Assembly (NCBI GenBank): GCA_014338405.1
Contig: JTDE01001117.1
Span: 19,251-83,250 of the forward strand
DNA length: 64,000 bases
Origin: Paragonimus skrjabini miyazakii
Taxonomy: Eukaryota; Platyhelminthes; Trematoda; Plagiorchiida; Troglotrematidae
Reading direction: 5' to 3'
Shown here piece after piece: positions 23,641 to 37,385 of this stretch (its first letter is position 1; each line of letters opens with the position of its first letter). Under the pieces are notes generated by a model. It had not been told where the DNA came from. It made no database searches and was given only the letters and a program-made list of their open reading frames with translations. The position numbers were made by a program, and so were the translations under genes.

Positions 23641-23828
23641 AAAGATGCAATGGATTACTGATGAGTAGTCGGGGANNNNNNNNNNNNNNNNNNNNNNNNN
23701 NNNNNNNNNNNNNNNNNNNNNNNNNNNNNNNNNNNNNNNNNNNNNNNNNNNNNNNNNNNNNNNNNNNNNNNNNNNAAGTCTATGGGGATGTGACAGCTGC
23801 GATCAATTGTGGGTGATGTTCAACTTGA
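23641..23828 (+). mobile_element. Hammerhead-repeat split by an assembly gap (copy 6)
   Basis: The left side ends with GGATTACTGATGAGTAGTCG, which carries the hammerhead CTGATGAG core. The right side (23,776-23,828) is the 3' half of the repeat, nearly identical to positions 36-88. The missing part is the stem II loop, GAAA, stem III and the cleavage site. The 3' match is secure; the left assignment rests mainly on the 8-base core and its position. Confidence 0.65.
23676..23775. other. Assembly gap (100 N)
   Basis: There are exactly 100 N, the usual placeholder for a gap of unknown size. By comparison with copy 1 and the 50-kb copy, only some 55-60 bases of the repeat need to be missing if the locus is otherwise intact. 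Confidence 0.98.
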
Positions 23829-26537
23829 AAGATGCAATAAACAGTTCTCAAGCAGCTTTTATGATTGGAAAACGATTACCGCTTATGTGTGAGTTTCCAT
23901 TTTCTAGGATTAGTCGTGATGTTAAAATTTGGCTGGTGCACCCCATTTGAAAGCAGTTCTTCTCCATTCTTCACGGTGGTCAGGGGCTAAATGAGGAATT
24001 ATCCCCATGAATTAAGCACAACAAAGATAAAACCGCCGCGTCGATGATTGTCACGAAGAAGTAAAATCCCCCACTAGGAACTGGGAGAGCTGATGAGTGG
24101 TGTAGATTTTGTTACTTCTTGTTCTGTTGTTACACACCATTCTTCACTCCTGTTATGTTCACTGTACGTAAAAACTACTTGTCTATTGTTCGACTCAATA
24201 CACACTTCGTCCTCGCACGCCTCCGCTTCTGCTTGCACGTGGTCGTTGTTACCGGGAGTTAACTGTGGCAACAGCGGATTTTAGTAGGCTGGAGGAACCG
24301 AATTCGCTAAAATTTATCTGTTATTCAACAGGAAAGTTGTTCCAACATAAAGCGGACTTGGTGTGGTGTAATTTGTCGTAGACAGTTACTGTAGATTGTT
24401 TGGTAACAATGTCGATTCATTTCTTGGTTCAACTACAGTGATAATGACGGGTAATTCTCCAGCTACTCAAAATGTCTACACGACTGTTGCCAGTTTTGTT
24501 ACCAACCTATTACTGTCACCCTATAGAAGAAGATCCAAAGAAGATTTGTAACGGTAACGAACAACCTCAAAAGATAAGCGTACAAATAAAACAGAAGATA
24601 TATCGGCAAAACTGGAACGACTCATTGATAAGTCAACGTCCGCTGGGTTAAACAGATCACCAAAAGAGAGGAAGACAGCTCCAGAGATGAGATCCGGAAC
24701 ACCACCGACGAATAATTGCACACGAGGCGTGGGATGACGAACGCTGAGAGTCGACAAATCAACCGATACGCGGAGCTAACATATTTCACCGTGCAATTAC
24801 TTTACCAGCTCAAAAATTCGCACAAATGAAGAAAGCAGAGACGATGCGCGGTAACTCCCGTTTATTCGTGTTGAGGATTAAATTTAAAAAGTGATTTTAA
24901 TGTTTCAAACAAATGTATATATAAAGTTAACAAAACGGTATATACAAGAACGTACAAAAATGAAATATGAAATATAACTATGACTTGTGGACACTACAGT
25001 ACAGAATACCCGTATCTTTATTAAACCTCCTACTGATAACTCTTTCCAAACGATATTGAACCATATAAGCTTTGAAAAATTAGTTTATGTGCAGGGATCT
25101 ATGAAAACGCCGTTTCGTCATACTTTGCTTTTTTTCACGGACCTCAGAAGAAAACGAAATATGGATTACTTCTATGTAAATGTTTTGGAAAACAGATATT
25201 GATGTATCAATCAGCTGTTTTCAATCATCCTTCTTTTCAAGGTCACTCGCAATGGTTCCGTCGAAACACGGCGTAAGAAAAGTCGTAAAATCCATCAATT
25301 AATTGTTAAGATGTCATTGAAAACAAACGACTGATTCCATATAGGTGGTGGGACGCGGGTCGTACGTTGAATCAGCATTGCTTCCTACCGTTAGAATCGC
25401 ATGTTATTGTGTAACTAGGGTAGTTGTCTAAAGTTAACCCAACCATACAGCAGTTTTCAGATTCATACAGATCTTTTAACCAGACTGTTTTGAAGAAAGA
25501 AACTCTACTCGATTTAAGTTCTTAATAGAGCTCGCTAGTATTGCACAGCTTTGTCGTAGCCTGGGCATACACTCAGGGAACACCACCATGAGGCAACCAT
25601 GTTGGCCACTGCATCGTTGAACTCACATTATGCAAAACAAAAGCATCACATCTGATGGTTCAACGACTTCCGACTGGAAGTAATGCTCACGTTGTCTGAT
25701 CGACTTGGAGAAAGACAGTTGATGCATGTTAACTCCAACCGACGACGCCACCACTCAGATTTCTGGGTGATGTAAAATCAGTGAAGTTGTACAGGCTGAA
25801 GAGACCTTTTGTTGAAATAAACTTTAGGGTTGATCAATCAGATTACAGTCGAGTCAGTTGTAGCCGGGTTACTCTGATGGACCTCTACTGGTTCAGTAAC
25901 AGAAACCCTGTAGACAACTCGAAACGTTTGCTTACGTCTGTGTGACGACTGATTTCGGCGAGTTGTACGACAATGTCACTGGTAGCTGGTATTCAGTAAC
26001 CGGTTTCAATCCAAGCTAAATGAATGTTCGTTGATTCGTTTCGACAAGCGTATAGTGGTATGACCAGCATTACCATCTGCATAACGACAGCTGACAAGAT
26101 TACAAGTTCAGTGATTGATCTTGGACTGATTGCTTTTCATTCAGTTTCAGTCCAAACACTGACGATGCAGTGAGCCAGCATTTGTGGACTGCTGCTGTCA
26201 AGGTGAGTCTTAACGAACGATAGGTGATAGAATAATCTGTTATGCAATCTTCTACAATCATTATTTTCACTTCAATGGTGGCTATAACCGCATTTGGACT
26301 TTCGCATTCATATTCAGGTTAATGCACTTCTGTGGATAACAGTTCCCCCGGACAGATTTTTAGCCGTTTAATCTAAGTTTGACAGACGTTCGGATTGCAA
26401 CTAACCGTTTTTCTTTTTTATCATGTTGGGGTGACGGTAATCAGAAAAAACACATGCTTACACTTACAGATAGACCACCCTGAGGTTACCGGAGTTTGCA
26501 ACAAAATGTCTGTGTAGGTTGAGAGTTATCAAAGCCT
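23829..26537. other. No recognised gene
   Basis: Open frames at 24.07-24.76 kb exist on both strands. One plus-strand reading at about 24.55-24.77 kb is Lys/Arg/Ser/Thr-rich. It shows no known domain and is interrupted by stops. Nothing else is supported. Confidence 0.4.
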
Positions 26538-26730
26538 ATGGATTCCGATGTGTTTACTCTCACCTGATTTCAATTGTTATAGAAAATTACTGATTAGTAG
26601 TTTGGCAGATGTGATAATTTGGAAGAGACCCGTTTGAGAAAATCTGGACTTCTGCTGGATTCGAACCAGCGACAGAAATAACATGCCGAAATGTGGCAAA
26701 TGTTCTATCAGCTGAGCTACGAAACCAGTA
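26538..26730 (-). repeat. tRNA-derived SINE
   Basis: On the minus strand the head reads GTTTCGTAGCTCAGCTGATA with a good A box, and it has a perfect B box and T arm (GCTGGTTCGAATCCAGC, 26,654-26,670). The acceptor strands GGTTTCG and AGAAGTC pair in six of seven positions with two G-U pairs. The D stem has one mismatch. The putative anticodon loop ACATTTC lacks U33 and the variable region is too long, so a functional tRNA is unlikely. The tail carries the ATCTGCCAAACTACTAATCAG and CACATCGGAATCC blocks shared with 1.7-2.1 kb. Confidence 0.65.
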
Positions 26731-27826
26731 AGAAAGTAGCATTAAATTTGAGTCTTTATTCGTTGAAAACCATGGACACAGAGATTATAATTAGTAAGAT
26801 ATAAAACAACATTTCTCTATCGCGCACATTCATAAATCAATCTGTAATAGTGTTGTGCAGTTTGCATGGTTGACTAACTGTTCAGCCTCGTGTGTCAATG
26901 ATTCTTGTTTGTCCGGTTGAGCGAATTGGTAACATAGTTCAGTCAAAATGTTGGGTTCGCAAAAACCACACCCAACCGCCTTATTTTCAACTGTTATGAT
27001 TTGTGATATTGCATAAAGAACCATGAGTAACTTTTGTTGGCCTGTAAATTGACTTTACTATGACTGGTATTATTGAAAATGGACAGAAAAGCGTTTGTTT
27101 TGTAAATTAATATACTTTGAATTTTTTCGATCGTTGAAGTTTCAACATGATACGCTAATTCACTTTTTCATTCTTGCGAATCACATTTAAAGACAAACAA
27201 AGTTTAAAGTCCATGTGATACAATAATTAACGCCACTCAAAATATCTCTAAACTAAGAATTGAAAAATCATAAAATTGGTTGTGCAAGAATAACAGGCGA
27301 AATAAATGAAACGTTTTTGTTTGCTTTGAATGGAAGAGAATTTGCTATTTACTCTTCTGATTCACATAGAACTGTTTGAGAAAAAATACCTTCATGTGGT
27401 TTAGACAGCAAACACCAAAAGCAACACTTCAGTTGGCTAAGAGCTACAATCATTGTCCCGATTATATTTGGTTGTAGTTACCAACTGTTAGATCCATAAG
27501 TTGCGGAGGGAAGTATTCTTGATGCTGTTTTCATCATCAATATATGTCAAGTTGCAGTTTGTCCAGTTCGAATTTGAGATTCGTTCATGATTCAAAAATC
27601 GGTTCACATTGAAATGTACATTGTCTCTAGAAGTCAAGGTGTGACAAACAGGCTTGTTTTGGGCCTGCCACCTGCAGGTCAAATACAGCACAATAAATAG
27701 AAAAGTAACCATCAAGCAAGAATTGCGTGAAACGTAATAAAATGTAGACCTAATGTCATCTGTGGATTATGAACACGATTATTTTGGTACCGTATCATTT
27801 GTTCCGACGAAGTCAGGCCTATAACA

Positions 27827-29375
27827 TTGACCTTGAATCGCTATAAGCTGACTGAAGTCGACCTAATCGACAAAGTACAGCTGATTTGGAATGCAGTCGG
27901 TTGCACGGCATTTAGTCAGTGGAACTGTTATCTGTGGGAAATTGTGCACTGTTCTACGTCTATGTACACTCCACCACATAAACGTGGGCAAAACGAAGGT
28001 TCAAAAACCTGAACGGTGGGTGTTCCCACGGACCCGCAGAGGAATGCTCATAACTTTTCATTGCTACACCCACCAACTAACCTTGTGGAAGTTGTGTCGC
28101 TTGGTCCAGGGTTTTACTGTCCCAAGCAGCATAGCAAACAGTTTGATTTGGAAGTTCAACTTGAAAATTCGTTCAGTCAGACTGGATGGTCTCAAATTCT
28201 CAGCCCAGTTAAATTCGAGATAGTTATATATCTGTAAGTGAGATGACTATATCCAACTCTTTGCGAAAAATGAATCGAAATGAATGGAATGACGCGTCAG
28301 TGTTTCAGCAGGTGCAACCAACAATTTCGGTCACAACAAGCTTCTGTGGTTTATCTAAAATCCATAAAGATGGGGTGCCCGTAAGTACGATCCTAAAAAC
28401 AACGAACCCCCCTCACCAAGCATTGACGCAATGGTTAGTGGAGCTGATGGAACCATTTCTTGGCAGATTGCGCTCCACACATCCCGGTAGATACGTTACA
28501 GTTTATTGATCTTACAGAAGATAAGACTGTCCGAATTAAAAGACTATTGTCAATAGACTTGTGTCTGCTGTTTTTGAGCACAACACTAAGAGAAACGTTT
28601 GCATTTACTGTTGAGTACATCGACTTGAATGGTATGGAAGGCTGAGTGACGGATATCCCCAGTAGCAGCTGTTATCCTCCACAAAGGATACCCGATTCCA
28701 GCGGGAATGGAAAGTTTTTCGCTTAAAATATAGGGTCGTGAACGGATCGCCTAAAGTCAAACGGATAGCTGGCATTATCCTTAACACATGGAGCCACAAG
28801 AAGCTATGGAAGTTGAATAGAAAAAAGGCTTTCCTTTGTGTTGCATCATTAAACCGGTCCGATAGAACGATTCATCGAGGCGAGTATAGAAATCAGTTAT
28901 GGAGTGATCGGTATAGGCACTTCCGTAAATTTGTTCCTAAGAAACGAAAACAGAATCCGATACAATGTTACGACAGGCACGGCCCTCAGGACGGTTTTTT
29001 AGGCAGCACAGCTATAACTGTCGTTCACCTTTAAACCACTCAAACATTACCACCTAAAAAATGTTGTCCAGTAGTGCTACCGTATTTTATAATTCCAAAT
29101 TTACTTGCTAATGTGAATCAAGTCACAGTGGTGGCAAAACTAGGCACCTGTTAACGAGAATACGCGAACACTATTTGATAACCAGATATTACCGGAATAT
29201 TTCTAGCACCATTTTGGTCCATCTGGTCGAATGAGATCACAGAGTCGATGTGGATGTCACATCTAAACCGATCTATCATGTCTCACGTGTTTACACTAGA
29301 TATGTGAAACGTCGTATTCTTCGTGCCGCGTAGGCTATCGAAATTCGGTTTCAAAACCCTCATCTTCGCACATAA
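27827..29375 (+). pseudogene. Decayed Penelope-like element (RT plus GIY-YIG)
   Basis: This is a broken PLE coding region in shifting frames. In order it shows AHNFSLLHPPTNLVEVVSLG (about 28,046-28,105), matching the conserved N-terminal PLE region. FCGLSKIHKDGVP (28,342-28,380) corresponds to the PLE motif YGLPKIHKPGVP. LLSIDLCLLFLSTTLRETF (about 28,544-28,600) corresponds to LVSFDVVSLFTNIPLEET and keeps the motif A Asp. A thumb-like stretch follows with KKAFLCVASLNRSDRT (about 28,825). A GIY-YIG endonuclease domain ends the region (separate entry). The RT palm with motifs B and C is missing between about 28,640 and 28,740. The 5' end is ill-defined, and no flanking hammerhead or terminal repeat was found. 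Confidence 0.8.
29088..29375 (+). pseudogene. GIY-YIG endonuclease domain of the PLE
   Basis: One frame reads YNSKFTC, stop, CESSHSGGKTRHLLTRIREH from 29,088. This aligns with the PLE consensus FTCxCGSxYIGRTTRxLxxRIREH. Further on come SSTILVHLVE, a stop, DHRVDVDV, RRILRAA, a TAG (29,331-29,333) and AIEIRFQNPHL. The Arg of the RIREH block survives, while the YIG tract reads SGG. The TAG falls where the family has the catalytic Glu of the EA pair. The domain is therefore inactive, but its identity is clear from the order and spacing of the motifs. Confidence 0.75.
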
Positions 29376-32300
29376 ATGTTTTAGGCAAACATTTAAACTG
29401 TCATGACCCGCCATTGTAGGAACAAGTGACGCAGTACAAAAATAGAGATGTTCTACTTCAGTAAAAGACAGTAAATTGATGACATATTAGGCTCCAAGCA
29501 ATTCTTGCTTGAAAATATTTCCTAGACTTATTGTCTCTCATTTGGTTTGGAAAAGAAGCATCAAAAACGAGCTTTTCGCGTTACGTTTTGACTTTTGATT
29601 AATTCATTGGATATAGTTGAGCAGCCGAAACTGATTTTCCTCCTTTATTGCAATACGAACTATAATGACTGGGTTTCGCTTATTTACACTTTTATTCTGG
29701 CATTTGCCATTGATTGAACTTGCAAACTTTAGTACGCATTAGTAAAACGCATTTGGACACTAGTTTAATTTTGAAACACAAGCCATTGGATACTTCCAAC
29801 CAAGTGTTTATAGTACATTACGTTCAAACGAATACCGTTGTAAGAGAATGAGTGCCGTTTAAAAATTAAGGGTTTTTAACAATTTAGAAGAAGAAGAACT
29901 CTCCAGCATTCGTTCTGGATCTGTTGCTTTTTCTCAGAATGAAAATAAGTGTTTCTTCTGTAAAATTGTTGCTTCCAGAATCGGAACGCTGATTATTAAT
30001 CTGGTTGTAGTCAACTAGGTGCAATTAATAAAGTTTTACTTCATACTTACTTTCGAGACAGATATTCCGTGTGATAATCACTCATGTCACATCAAGAGTG
30101 ACGTTATTATCGTAAACTAATATGGCCCTTCCAGAAGGCACTATCGGGTAACGCGATTATGAAACTCTCTGATACCATTCTGCGTTTACTGACGAACACT
30201 TGGCAGCTTGTGTAATTTTGTTCATTCGTAGTTAATCACAGATCTTCTGCTTGGTCAGCCTTTTTAGCTAATCTGTTTTTAGACGTGAACTCCGTAAGCT
30301 TTAAATCCCATTAGCGGTTAACACGAATTTGTTGCTTCTGGTCAAAAAGATTTAGCAACCTGAACGATATTCAGGGCACAAAGTGGTTGGACATTCAATT
30401 CGACCAATTTGGCCGTGTGTACCATGAAGTCGGAGGCGTAATGTTCACCAAGATTGCATCGTGAAAGTACGACCGTAGGAGGGATCTGCGCTACAGGGGA
30501 GCTCTAAGAAGAACAAATCTGGAACCGAGAACTTCTCAGAGGGGAATGGTTGGTAAATCTAACAGAACGCAAAGGCTGCGATTAAATCCAAGTTCCGTTC
30601 AATTTAATCTTCGTTGGCATCTTGCTACGAGGAAAATAAAATCCACCTATAAATACGCACGCCTTTACAATTAAAAGGCGAAGAGTACGCGTCAATTAAT
30701 GTCACAGTAAGTTCTGCTTCGTAGTTGTAAGAATATGCGCAACTTGAATACTGCCAGTCTTCTCAGATTTTACTATCTGCAAGTTAATTAAATTCCAGAG
30801 CTGGTGAATAACAAAAGACTGTTGTAACTACAATCATACCTGATTTTAGAAGTGAAGGAAAAATACAGCCTGGAGATGATTATGGTTTACTGAATGTTAT
30901 TCACACAAGTACCCGTTTTAGGGGGCACTGTTTGCTTTTGTTATTTCCCGGCTGAATTGACATTATTTTACACTTTAATGCTTACGAGTGACGTTATTTC
31001 AAACAGATAACACCAGTATTCTCTGCACGTGCGTATTTGCAAATGGATCTGCACGCAACGATTCACTCAAGCGCCTTAGTGATCAGCGATTTGTGCAGGT
31101 TGCTTACCAAGTGGTGCGCTGTGAGTTAACTTAGTAGGCACTCCTGGTCTCGTGTGACAAATCTGCCGCACCTTCTCTTAACTGAAGGAAATGGACTCCT
31201 TTCAAGCCATGAAACCTATTCTTATTTCTTTCGAACAGGTGTTTTTACTCAGTGGAGGTACCTGTTACAAAACGTCTCTCGTACCGTTACGTGGTAAACT
31301 AAAGGGCTTATCACCAGCAGTTTTATTTAATAGTTTGCTTCGGCTTTAAACACACAAACAGGAATATTGCTAACTCCAATCAAACAGACGCTGGGTTTAT
31401 TGAAATTATCGCAGCAGAATTTATCAAGAAAGTCACTGATTCCGAAAGATACCGTATCCAAAATTGTTGGTGACATTCTGTGAATTTCCGAAATAATGTA
31501 GTTATCTGATGAGCGATTTATTCGTCAACCAGAAAATCCGTCGTAAACACATAAACGATAGGTGTCTGTCTAGTAAGTAAAGACACGCAGTTGAAGGTAA
31601 ATTCTTTGGAGCGAGAGATCATTATATGATATACTTGTATTGGAACTCATCTAACTTAGCACTCACTCACTCCTAACATATTGATGAATCAATCGACGGC
31701 TTAGGTTTATCGGACATCACATTAACTTACGCTGTAAATGGTTGAACGGGGTGTTTGCCAGTAAACCGTTCTATTGTGTTTTATTATTCGTTTACTGAAT
31801 TTTACGACCCAAAACTACTCTAGTCACCTTTTCCATTTTCAAACTGGCACATTTCTTTTTGACCCCTCAAGCTATGCAGCACGTACGATCAACTCAAACA
31901 CAGTGGCATTCAAACAAAAATCATTGGTACTTACGTGCAAATTTATAAACTTAGGATCTTTAAGCGAACAATTTTTAAGTAGTTCTAAGAAAAAATACAA
32001 CAAATGCAAGCAATTTTACGTGTTTTATCATTGGGCTATGAAAGACATAATGAAGATGGAAACTGTTACAATGTTAAAAATCAATTTCTAACTATTTGGT
32101 AATTATTCGTCAAGTAGTGGTGTTTCAACTCACAGTTGAACAAACGAAAGTTGTTTGTGCACACAAACTAAATCAGGTATTGTCACCGCCTGTATTGATC
32201 ACGATTCGAAATCTAGCTACCTCTGATCGGCTTCTGAACACACAGTTAACTGTATCAGCTGTAAATATAGTTGGCAGTAAAGTATGTGCCCACTCCATGA

Positions 32301-35300
32301 ATGAGCAATGAACTGGACAAAACCCTTCCTTGTAGAACGTTGGCTGACTAATATTTCTGTTTGATTTTTTAGCAGTAGACTCAACTGATGTCAACCTCTT
32401 TAAAAATATTGTACTCTCAACACACTTATGGTGTTGAGGTCCGTCACAGCTGTTTTCTTTTAGCGTTACCTAACATTGAACGTTTTACTAGAGTTGGCAA
32501 ATTAGGCTGTTAACATTTTTATATAATCTTTCTATTAACTCTTCAGTAATGGATGTTCCCGACTGATATTTCTAGTTAAAACGGTACACGAAGTGAGGCC
32601 GGCGTGCACAGCGACTACCACAGCACTCTCAACAGTAGAGATGGTAAGCACTTACGATGCCATGGTTCTTGTGTAGACAATATTTCTACAGATGCTCCAA
32701 CCTCAGGGTAACCATGTGATTATTTTTCCCTGGCTGGGTTAACGCAAATGAAGATTAGAGAATAATTCGACGAAATGAGCAAACCAACGTCTCCATATTA
32801 TTTGCTTTTAATTGAGTCTTTGAAAAGCAACAATGTTGTCATTTCTGTAGCATTCGATAAATAATTTGGATAGCTACCAGATGTTGCAACAGTTTTAGAA
32901 TAGTAGCTAATTCACTGACTTCATTAAAGTACGCATAGCTGAGGCTTGAATATGTAGCTCTATGTTGTCAAAGTCTGCTTGTTGTATGTTTTACCACGTT
33001 AGTTGGAAATCTATCACACCTATCCAATACACAGAAGGACCGGTAGTCAAAACCGGAGTTGCGACGGGATGGTAGCCAAGCGATACCCGCTACGTAGAAT
33101 ATAGTGCCTAAGCAAGTCAGGGAATCTCGTTTAAGGTTATTGCACATACCTGAAAATAGACACCCAACTGGGGACGTTTAGTAGCGGAGACTAGTTACTG
33201 GTATTCGTAATAGTGTGCAGGTTCGATAATGTGGGGTGTTTTTTGGACATCTTCGAGCCACGTGATGTGTATGAAAAGTAGAACAAAATTACTAAACAAA
33301 TAAACGAAACCTAATGTGTCTGTTGGAACCGTAACTAGATTTGAGTCAACCTGTTTGAATTTTGGGAAAAAAAGCTTAAGCTAATTAGTTTAACTCAGCA
33401 GCGTTTCCAGAAAGTTTAATATTCTTTGCTTTACATCAAGTTTCAGTAACATGCATGATTATTTGGGGTTCGCATGAAGACCAGTCCTTCGTAGGCGCGA
33501 GTAATGCACGAGGAGGTACCGTGCGCAGACATTTCGTTTTGTATGGTCAGATTGTGCACGGTAATGACTAATAACCGCAAAACTAATTTCATTTAAACAG
33601 GTTTGTTGCATCTTCTGGGATCCAACAATACTAGTTTTATAACAGTGGCATGCAAAAGGCCGTGAACTACACAATCAGATGACGACGTGATCTATTTTTA
33701 AGTAGCATTCAAAATAAATGCAGAGAGGAAGACCTGAAACCAATATGTTAAAAACGACGCATTTCCTAACAAGCCATAAAGTTGGGTTCACCTACTGCAG
33801 CAGACATCTGTGGAGATGTATACGGCCAGGAGTACTTACTACACAATAGAACTGAGTGAAACAACTCTGACCAACAAACCATCTTTGCCACAATTGACCG
33901 GATGCACTCCAATCTCTTTTCCTCCTAGTTGTTTGTTCGTCCATCCTCAATTTCGAGCAGTTAGAACTTACAGTTAGACTTAATGTTAGAACCTAGAAAA
34001 TGCACTAACCGTGAACGAATTAACAAAGACTCAAAACGTTTGACTGCACAAAACAGTTAGCAATCTTTGCACTATCGAACACTTACTTGAAATTGATCGT
34101 CACGGTAATCTAAAGACATCCTGCACTGTAATCAAGTGTGGTGGACACCAAGAATCGACCAACTTCATGGACGTTCTGCTAATGTATACGTTCATTCCGT
34201 GTACTGCCCAAAAGTCGCTTACGGTAATGTAAAAATTTTGTCCTAAAAACCACTACACTTTCGTGTTTTTCCTCTTGAACAATTAACGTTCATGCAGACA
34301 TTCTGGCATATTTGCAATGCGTCATGAACTTGTAGCGGTCGGGACAAATGAATTCCTCTCGCAAAATACTCGTTCAGGAAATAATTTTCGGGTAGTTGAG
34401 TAGTTCAATTCAACTGAATAAAAACAGTGACTGATGGTGTGTCACTTGAAATCAACATGTGATTTAGTTTCTTTTCCCATAGATCATCGAAAAGCTGTCC
34501 AAAAGTACACACCTTAAAATTCACGAATCACAGCTCATCTGAATATCCACTGATAGAAAATAGCTAATATACCTGCGATGTGAAACACTTCAAGTATAGA
34601 TTGCTAGAATTATGTACGAAGCCGATTTTGCACTTCCGGTTCAGGATCAATCCGAAACAAACATTATTCCAACCGCAAATCACTGGACTGATTGTCGTAA
34701 CGAGGGCAATGTATAAACGAGCCGATCCGTCAACAATCACTCTGATTTCAATCTAGTTTTAAATGGATAACCAACTACTTTCCCTGATTACTTTTTATTT
34801 TATACACACACTTTGCAATCGATAACAAGGAAGTTGTCATAATCTGATAAGGTAATGGACAGTCATTAAATGAATATCTTCTATTGTAAGTCGAATGACA
34901 CTAGAAATGATCGAGGTTATTCAGTTCAAGTTAACTTATGTTACGGCAGACGGTGCTTACGATAGCAACTCCTAACTAGCCAATGTGCTCGCTGGATTTT
35001 ATACAGCCTCGTACCTGCGGATTCCGCGACTCGATGATTTTTATGGCCAGCGTCCGCGAGTGTTTGCTTACAATAACCTGCCAACGGTAGACCAGATTTC
35101 GATATTTATCTTTGAGCCCGCTTGAACCAGGGTCTGTTGATTTTGCACCCATTATCTTGCAAATTACATGAGGCTCAATTCATACTAAATGGTTTGGTGT
35201 CGAAATTGAATCTTCCATGACTTATGGTAGAGAAACTTTGGGGGTCTAGACAGAAGTACTCGAAGCTGCCGCATTACAAACCTGGTTGAGTGAACATGAC

Positions 35301-37385
35301 CCCAATAGATCGCTCGCGTTAACGAATTGATAATTTTAATAAATATTGTAAGGACTTTCTTTTCAATCAAAATTGTGAAGTGCATTCCGGCTTGCTTTGT
35401 CATTCACGCACACAGATATGCTGGCTGATGAAGATATACCTGGTTGTGTATATACTATTGACATATCAATAAAGGAGCGAACGGTTTCATGTACATAATG
35501 TAAGGTCTGTTGGGAATGCGTCCTGCTTAAACGCAATCTGATTTTCAGTAAACTAAACAAGGGAACAAGGAATTACCTTGTAATACTTTATTGAAAGGCT
35601 CCGGTATCGAACAGAAAAGAGCCCTTAGCAAATCAAAGAGCTCACTTACATTGTTGTTCAGAACAAGATGAAAGACTTATCAGTGAATATGAATCAATGT
35701 TAGTTAGTTGGAAAATTAAATTGTCTTTTGCTGATTGGTTATGCACTGTTTATCCCCAAACATGTTTTCCAGCGGTATTTGAATATTATCGGATGTGTAA
35801 TTGAGTCATCAGTTCAGTGCCTGGCTGCAACATACATCATACGATCCAGAGCGCAAAGTGGAAGGTCATTAGAACCTTCCAAATGAATGGAACGGGACAC
35901 AACCGTTGAAGGCTTGAAACAATCGCCAGAAATCGTAAGACGCTTGATGTTACTTCACTGTGATAACGAATACTTTAATTGAAACAGGAAACTCAATAAA
36001 ACAGCGCGTCAATGGAAGGGGTAAAAGACGTTTGTGTCACCAACCAAACTGCACCATTATACATCAGTCACCACAATGTATGGATTGAACTCGTGGAAAA
36101 CAGCTTCCAAAAACGGACTGCTTTCGATCAATTACCATTTGTGGGTGACACAACTAGCTGCAGCTGAATTGCTGTTTGAAAGCTATCAATCAGAGAATAA
36201 GGTGTTTCAACAAGTGATTGATACGATCTAAAGCGCTCCGTTGAAATTTTGCCAACCAAAGGTGAAGCGCCTTCGCAAACTCGTTTTTTTGGGTCAGTGC
36301 TACCACTTACTGATGATAATCCGATCGAGTCAATTACTTGTCTGCTTATTCACTCCGAAACCCATTAATGTATGGTCATACTGCCCATAGGTGTCCCTTA
36401 AGGAATACTCCCATTTTTCTGTGCAAACGAAATAAGCTTCTTGTTCAACAGTGAATTGTATCGTCACGTTGATAAAGCAGCTGTGAGTTTCCACTTGGAA
36501 TCAGTGACTAATGACATTCACGAGTGTACGTGAAAAAAGATGAATGAAATAACAAGATAATCTTTACTGAAACAATGTAAACATTATGTTCAACGTAGAT
36601 GGTCTGAAGGACATTAAAAATGCGCCGCAGCAGCGCACATATCAAATTCAAACCCATTTTAGAAAGGGAAACTAATGTAATTTGTGTACGATGCAATAAT
36701 AGGTGGACCGTCGGAATCTTTGTGACGAGACGTGTCAGTATTTACACCTTTATCAATAAGTGCCGATCAGTATCAAGCCTGCTTTTGTACATTACCAAAC
36801 GAACAGTATAGAAAAAGTTGTAGGATATCCGCACCAAATTTATTGCGAATGAAGTCAAACAATTTGGGCGTCGTGCTTAACATGTTATTGATAAATGGAT
36901 TGAGAATAACACATTGTTACGAGCAAGTTTTAATACTCTACGTTTCAACCATCTCGGGTGGCCTTCTTCATGAGTGTTGTAATCGAAATCACATTAACAA
37001 AGGAACAGATGTCACATGGGATTTACCGTGGTCAGGTTATTCTGCGCTGCATCTGAACTGATCGGCCTAAACCTTTGTCTATTAAGTGGGGGTTAGTCTG
37101 ATGTAGATAAGACGCGTCTGTGTCTGGTGTTGTTTATCCATCCATGCCACACTGCAGACAGGGGTTTGCTATCACTGCGATTAATACAGGCGTGTTGTGT
37201 GTAAATCGTGAGGGCTTCAGCACAGCATCGCTCCGCATGGGAAGGCAGACCCTTGTGAATCACTCGGGCTTGATCAAAACATAAATTGTGATTCTCTGGC
37301 AGTGCATGAAATATAGAAAAAGGCTTCCTCATCAGACCTTTATAACTACTCTCAAGTTTAACATCCCTCACACTTGGTCACAGTC
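29376..37385. other. Long gene-free stretch
   Basis: Eight kilobases hold no exon or repeat that I could support. The longest open frame (31,774-32,091) is AT-rich with no known domain. An open reading at 30.36-30.46 kb (WLDIQFDQFGRVYHEVGG) looks mildly protein-like but lacks convincing splice sites. A short (GAA)n run lies near 29,889. This could be intron or intergenic DNA. Confidence 0.45.

Noticed and set aside
24521..24780. Lys/Arg/Ser/Thr-rich reading on the plus strand
   Set aside because: Interrupted by stops, no domain, and the opposite strand is equally open.
26648..26730. Functional tRNA gene on the minus strand
   Set aside because: Good A and B boxes, but the anticodon loop lacks U33, the variable region is too long, and a SINE tail follows.
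31508..31550. CTGATGAGCGA..TCG, hammerhead-like
   Set aside because: GAAA does not follow the stem directly and there is no cleavage triplet or repeat context.
36034..36231. Integrase-like reading (TSVTTMYGLNSW)
   Set aside because: Only a vague resemblance to the gypsy integrase TAPYHPQSNG region, with no other element parts nearby.
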